DNA of 64,000 nucleotides from contig CAVOGX010000012.1 of NCBI GenBank assembly GCA_963695505.1, positions 62,001 through 126,000 of the forward strand, read 5' to 3'. A program made the translations under genes and the position numbers. This document shows positions 59,965 to 64,000 of this stretch, piece after piece (the first letter of the stretch is position 1; each line of letters opens with the position of its first letter). The stretch comes from JACSRF01 sp963695505. GTDB taxonomy: Bacteria; Chloroflexota; Anaerolineae; Promineifilales; Promineifilaceae. The notes under the pieces were generated by a model. It was not told where the DNA came from, ran no database searches, and saw nothing but the letters and a program-made list of their open reading frames with translations.

Positions 59965-60462
59965 TTAAGCATACAAGAAAGTGCCCGGATCATCTGCCCA
60001 CATTTGCACCACTTTCTCAAACTGCATGCCCAGCTTCTCAATGAGCCTGATGGAGGCGGTGTTTTCGGGAACGGTGAGGGCCACAATTTGGGGGATGCCC
60101 AGAGTGGAACGGCCGTACTGTAAAACGGCCGTTGCCGCCTCGTAAGCGTACCCCTGGCGATGATAGGGCGACAGCAGGGCAAAGCCGACGTCCGTGACGT
60201 CCAGGCTGGGGCGGTAAAGCAGCCCGCACACGCCAATAGGCTCCCCACTGTCCTGCAACTCCACCAGCAACTGCCCGTAGCCCGGCCGGGGCTGGTTGGT
60301 CCACGCCCCTTCTTGAATGAAGCGTCGGGCGTCGTCCAGATTCCGCACCTCCTTGTCCCCAATGTGGGCCAGGAAAGCGGGTTCATTCACCAACCGCAGC
60401 ACAAAGGCCGCGTCGTCCTTTGCCAACTTGCGCAGCCGCAGCCGCTTTGTTTCTAAAATCAT
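59965..60462 (-). CDS. GNAT acetyltransferase (RimJ/RimL-like)
   Basis: This 165-residue N-acetyltransferase starts LETKRLRLRKLAKDDAAFVLRLVNEP, with acetyl-CoA binding in SPYHRQGYAYEAATAVLQYG and a C-terminal ASIRLIEKLGMQFE. It resembles RimJ/RimL and related enzymes that acetylate protein N-termini or small molecules; the substrate is unknown. Two iterated palindromes lie 16 bases apart at 60109-60132. Confidence 0.9.
   Translation of the reverse strand: MILETKRLRLRKLAKDDAAFVLRLVNEPAFLAHIGDKEVRNLDDARRFIQEGAWTNQPRPGYGQLLVELQDSGEPIGVCGLLYRPSLDVTDVGFALLSPYHRQGYAYEAATAVLQYGRSTLGIPQIVALTVPENTASIRLIEKLGMQFEKVVQMWADDPGTFLYA
60109..60132. repeat. Two iterated palindromes in close tandem
   Basis: ACGGCCGT occurs at 60109-60116 and again at 60125-60132, inside the GNAT gene. 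The closest pair in the window. Confidence 0.9.
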
Positions 60463-60576
60463 AATTTATTCGTACTCTCAGGCTCGTTCCTAACGGTTTG
60501 CGGTACCGATTTCGCATATTGTTTTCGGAAAACGCGATGCTGGTGGCAATATGTTTTGTGAAACAATCCTATAGTT

Positions 60577-61113
60577 CTACTGTTGGCTAAACTCTGGGCG
60601 CAATAAGCCATACATGATTCGATCCCAGCGTCGGCCATCACAGAAAATCGCTTCTCGTTCCTGCCCTTCTCGAACAAAACCACACTTTTCCAGGATTCGC
60701 TGGGCTGCCAGGTTATGGTTTGCCGTTTCTGCGCTCACGCGGTGCAAATCCAAATGCTGGAAGGCGTAACGCAGGAGTGTCACGGTCGCGTCCTTGCCAT
60801 AGCCTTGCCCGCGGTTGACTTGCCGCGCAATACCCAATCCAATCTTAGCCGTACGCTGCCGCCAGTCGATGTGAGCAAGTTGGATGTCACCCAACAATTT
60901 ACCGTCGTGGGTGAAAACGCCCAAATAGACATGCTGCTTTCCTTGCCCAGCTTGCATCTCCTCAAACCATTTTTCAGCACCTTCAATGGATAACCCTGGG
61001 TTTAGCGGTTCGGTGGGTAAAGGCGCAGTTGGTTCATACGCCGCCCACAATTCTTTGCAATGCTCTCGTTCCAGTGTACGCAAAACAATTTTCTCGCCCG
61101 GTAATTCAATCAT
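60577..61113 (-). CDS. GNAT acetyltransferase
   Basis: The product of about 178 residues starts IELPGEKIVLRTLEREHC and has ARQVNRGQGYGKDATVTLLRYAF and NLAAQRILEKCGFVREG, the two acetyl-CoA-side motifs of GNAT enzymes. The start at 61113 has GAGAGG upstream; a longer version to 61173 has no support. The substrate is unknown. Codon use is somewhat more AT-rich than in the neighbours. Confidence 0.88.
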   Translation of the reverse strand: MIELPGEKIVLRTLEREHCKELWAAYEPTAPLPTEPLNPGLSIEGAEKWFEEMQAGQGKQHVYLGVFTHDGKLLGDIQLAHIDWRQRTAKIGLGIARQVNRGQGYGKDATVTLLRYAFQHLDLHRVSAETANHNLAAQRILEKCGFVREGQEREAIFCDGRRWDRIMYGLLRPEFSQQ

Positions 61114-61379
61114 TACACACACCTCTCGCTTTAGGACACTGCCTGACCCATTATCGCCCAATTCGCAGATCAACGGGCAACATATAAACCAGCTTTAGGG
61201 GCAGAACATAAAGCGGGATTCGAGAACCAAATATTAATGATATAACCGCTGTCAGTCAGCGTGTTGGCAGCAAGCGCTGGTTAGGCGCTGCTATCCGTCT
61301 CGCATAATGCTGGGCTTCATTATAACTGGCCCTCGGCAACTCTACCGCTGCTAAAATATCGTATCGCTACGTAACGACT

Positions 61380-62057
61380 TCACTCATCACTTTTAATAAC
61401 CGTAGGTAGAAAGGTTGCACCAGGAGGGGCTTGATAGTAAATGCGAAAACCACACACCTGCGTATCATTGCCCAGGTCATAAGGGCGCCAGTTGATGACA
61501 TACGAATAGTTTAGGTAGTCGACCGTATGGGTAAATTCGCTGGTGGTGCCGTAGCCATTGCCGCTTTCACCGCTCGAATTGACCCCCCATTCGCTTACGA
61601 TGGTGCCATACAAGTCATAAACAGTTAACCACGCAGACGAATTATAGGTGGCATTTGTGTCAAAGTAGTACATGCGCACATACTTCACCGTCGCACCCTG
61701 CGGCAGATACACCGGTGCGTTGAACACCGCATACGTACTGCCGCTGGAAGCGTAGATGCAGCCACCGCCACCGGCGCCAGTCCACTCCACATTGCTTTCC
61801 CGCGGCTTCAGCGCCGACCCCGAAATGCGTAGGGATGCGTTATAGGTGGCGGCCGTTTCGTCCACGGCACCAATGCTCTCAAGCTGGTCAGGCAAGCTTT
61901 GTACTTGCACCCCTTCCGGAATAGGTGCGCTGCTCAGCCAGATAGAGGTTTGGTCATCGTTCACTGGCGCCTGAGCCCAGCCGATGCCGCTGATGACCAT
62001 GACTACACACAATAATCCCAGGGTTGCAGCCCCTAATAGCGCCAGGAACTTCTTCAT
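61380..62057 (-). CDS. Small secreted protein of unknown function
   Basis: This 225-residue protein has a signal peptide (about 1-29, cleaved near GWAQA). The body is beta-rich, with many Ser, Thr, Tyr and Asn (GSTYAVFNAPVYLPQGATVKYVRMYYFD). The end reads GATFLPTVIKSDE, which resembles the FLPxV stretches of the kelch and beta-helix proteins. AAAAGGAAG lies upstream of the ATG. I do not recognise the family; it looks like a surface or matrix protein. Confidence 0.75.
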   Translation of the reverse strand: MKKFLALLGAATLGLLCVVMVISGIGWAQAPVNDDQTSIWLSSAPIPEGVQVQSLPDQLESIGAVDETAATYNASLRISGSALKPRESNVEWTGAGGGGCIYASSGSTYAVFNAPVYLPQGATVKYVRMYYFDTNATYNSSAWLTVYDLYGTIVSEWGVNSSGESGNGYGTTSEFTHTVDYLNYSYVINWRPYDLGNDTQVCGFRIYYQAPPGATFLPTVIKSDE

Positions 62058-62492
62058 TGCAATCTTCCTTTTGCTCTGCTTAATCTGCCTCTAGCCCTGG
62101 CGGGCATGGTCTAAAGCCTAGTGCCCTACCCGAGCAATCACATTAAACAAAGCACTCAAAGCATGAGGGAGGATGCCCCTCCTGCTCAAACCCACTTTTA
62201 TTAACCTGCATGCTTGTGGAAAAAGCTCACCAGTCAGCGAGAATGTGCGATCACAAGTGAAGGGTGAAGATAGAAAGCATGGTATCGACCTGCGTAACGG
62301 CCGTCTGACTCCCGCATCATGGGCCAAAACATACGCGCGCCCATGTGTTGGTATGGCTCTTGCCCACATTTGCAGGATAGCATACCCTTCATTTCCCGGT
62401 CAATTGCCTGGAGTTATCGTGCTGCAACGGCCGTTTTCATCCTCACCCAATCCCACATCGCACCATCGCCCATTTCCCGCTAAAATAACCTC
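62058..62492. other. Intergenic region between divergent genes
   Basis: About 435 bases separate the small secreted protein gene and uvrD. It holds two ACGGCCGT copies (near 62298 and 62428). TAAAAT just before the uvrD start may be a -10, but no good -35 is seen. No RNA gene, hairpin terminator or small ORF can be supported. Confidence 0.5.
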
Positions 62493-64000
62493 ATGGATAT
62501 TTTGCATGGACTCAACGACGCGCAGAAAACGGCCGTTTCCGCCCCACCTGGCCCCGTTCTCGTCTTGGCCGGACCGGGCAGCGGCAAAACCCGCGTCCTC
62601 ACCCACCGCATCGTCTACCTCATCCGCGAAGCTAAACGTCGCCCCCTGGCACATCCTGGCCGTCACCTTCACCAACAAGGCCGCCCGCGAAATGAACCAG
62701 CGCATCGAGCAGATGTCTGGACGGCCGTCCACGCGGCCTGATGATGGGCACCTTCCACTCCACCTGCGCCCGCATCTTGCGCCGCGAAACCGACAACCTG
62801 ACCTACTACGAGCAACGATTTCGTCATCTTCGACACCGCCGACCAACAGCAGGTGGTGAAGCAAGCCCTCAAAGACCTGAACCTGGACGACAAAAAGTTC
62901 CCGCCCAACAAGATGCTCAACGGCATCAGCAGCGCCAAGAATGAACTGGTGACGCCCAGGAATTATACACGCCACCAACTACATCGCCGCCGTCACGCGG
63001 CGTGTTTACGAGCGCTACCAGGACATTTTGCACGCCAACAACGCCATGGACTTTGACGATTTGCTGATGAACACCGTGCTTGCTCTTTGACGAACGCCCC
63101 GACGTGCTGCAAAAGTACCAGCAGCAGTACCAGCACATCCTGGTAGACGAGTTTCAGGACACCAACACGGCCCAATACGCGCTGCTCAAGCGGCTGGCGG
63201 TCGGCCATCAACAACATTTTTGTCGTCGGCGACAGCGACCAATCCATTTACAAATGGCGCGGCGCCGACTTACCGCAACATCAATCGCTTCCGCGAGAAA
63301 TTACCCGGAGGCGCAACAAATTTTGCTGGAGCAAAACTACCGCTCCACGCAGATTATTCTGGACGCGGCCAAGGCGGTCATTCAGCATAACAGCAACCGC
63401 GTCCACAAAGATTTGTTCACCGAGCGGCAGGGGGGCGACCTCATCGTCGTGCGGGAAGCGTATAACGACGGGAGGAGGCGGAAACCATTGTGAGCACGAT
63501 TCAATCTGCTCCTGCTGGACGGCTATTCCCCCAGCGATTTTGCCGTCATGTACCGCACCAACGCCCAATCCCGCGCCCTGGAAGAAGCCTTTGTCCGCGC
63601 CAGCATGCCCTACCGGCTGGTGGGGGCCACCCAATTTTATAAGCGGCGCGAGGTGAAAGACGTGATTGCCTATTTGCGACTGGTGCATAATCCGGCCGAT
63701 TCGGTCAGCTTCAACCGTATCATCAACACCCCCACGCGCGGCATTGGCACCAAAACCTGCAAACGCTGAACTGCCTGGGCGCAGCAAATGGGCTGGCTGC
63801 CAGCGGAAGCGCTAATGAAGCTGGCCTTGACCCGGACGTACAGCATCCGTTTAACGGCCGTGCCTTCAACGCCCTGAGCGACTTTGGCGAGATGTACTCG
63901 ATGCCTGGATCACGCTGCACGAGCAGGAAATCAGCGTCGGCGAACTGATGGACACCATTTTGGAGCAAACCGGCTACCGCGAATACATCGAAGACAGCGC
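62493..64000 (+). CDS. uvrD: UvrD/PcrA-type DNA helicase (many frameshifts; runs off right edge)
   Basis: This superfamily 1A 3'-5' helicase of DNA repair begins MDILHGLNDAQKTAV, with motif I VLAGPGSGKTRVLTHRI, motif Ia AVTFTNKAAREM, motif II VDEFQDTN, motif III VGDSDQSIYKWRGA (across a shift), motif IV ILLEQNYRST and YRTNAQSRALEEAF. At least eight single-base indels break the frame, near 62640, 62730, 62815, 62960, 63085, 63205, 63265, 63480 and 63770. The C-terminal part is beyond the window. The first codons carry an ACGGCCGT at 62529-62536. Confidence 0.9.

Overview
The window looks like chromosomal DNA of a Chloroflexota bacterium, probably of the Anaerolineae/Ardenticatenia/Caldilineae type. 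This is inferred from gene content and style and was not tested by any search. The clues are a bacterial rod-shape operon next to an archaeal-type mevalonate cluster, a T-box leader, archaeal-type aspartate-semialdehyde dehydrogenase, secreted proteins with PPC, kelch and beta-helix domains that carry an FLPxV/L stretch, and frequent TTG starts. No tRNA, rRNA, CRISPR array, transposase or phage gene was seen.

Layout. 1-2.0 kb: two response regulators and an MBL-fold hydrolase on the minus strand. 2.06-8.45 kb: a promoter and T-box leader, then alaX, an unknown gene, an Mrr-like endonuclease and ileS, closed by a terminator. 8.5-16.3 kb: a secreted kelch/PPC protein, an SbcD-like nuclease, and HMG-CoA reductase, HMG-CoA synthase, a thiolase-family protein and a DUF35 protein. 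16.3-24 kb: pdxH, an AIM24-like protein, an AAA+ ATPase, gyrA, ygfZ and a DinB-like protein. 24-30.7 kb: cytochrome c maturation genes ccmE, ccmF, ccmH, ccmG and a CcmI-like protein, ending in a membrane-anchored dihaem cytochrome. 30.7-43 kb: asd, a cNMP-domain histidine kinase, mreB-mreC-mreD-mrdA with a glycosyltransferase, and an exopolysaccharide pair. 43-52 kb: a LysM lipoprotein, a NUDIX hydrolase, a Lon-like protease, an SDR, a PPase-like protein, rsgA and a large unknown protein. 52-64 kb: acyl-CoA dehydrogenase with etfB and etfA, a secreted beta-helix protein, an M14 carboxypeptidase, a duplicated DinB-like protein, two GNAT enzymes, a small secreted protein and the start of a UvrD-type helicase.

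Two features run through the whole window. First, the palindrome ACGGCCGT, often extended to GGAAACGGCCGTTTCC, occurs roughly 75-80 times by eye against one or two expected by chance. It lies in genes and spacers alike and reads as Thr-Ala-Val or Asn-Gly-Arg inside many unrelated proteins. This is the strongest unexplained signal here. Second, single-base indels break the frame of several conserved genes (alaX, ileS, the mevalonate genes, gyrA, ccmF, the acyl-CoA dehydrogenase, the M14 peptidase, uvrD). Because ileS and gyrA should be essential, these are most simply read as assembly errors, so the coordinates of those genes describe the intended gene, not an open frame.
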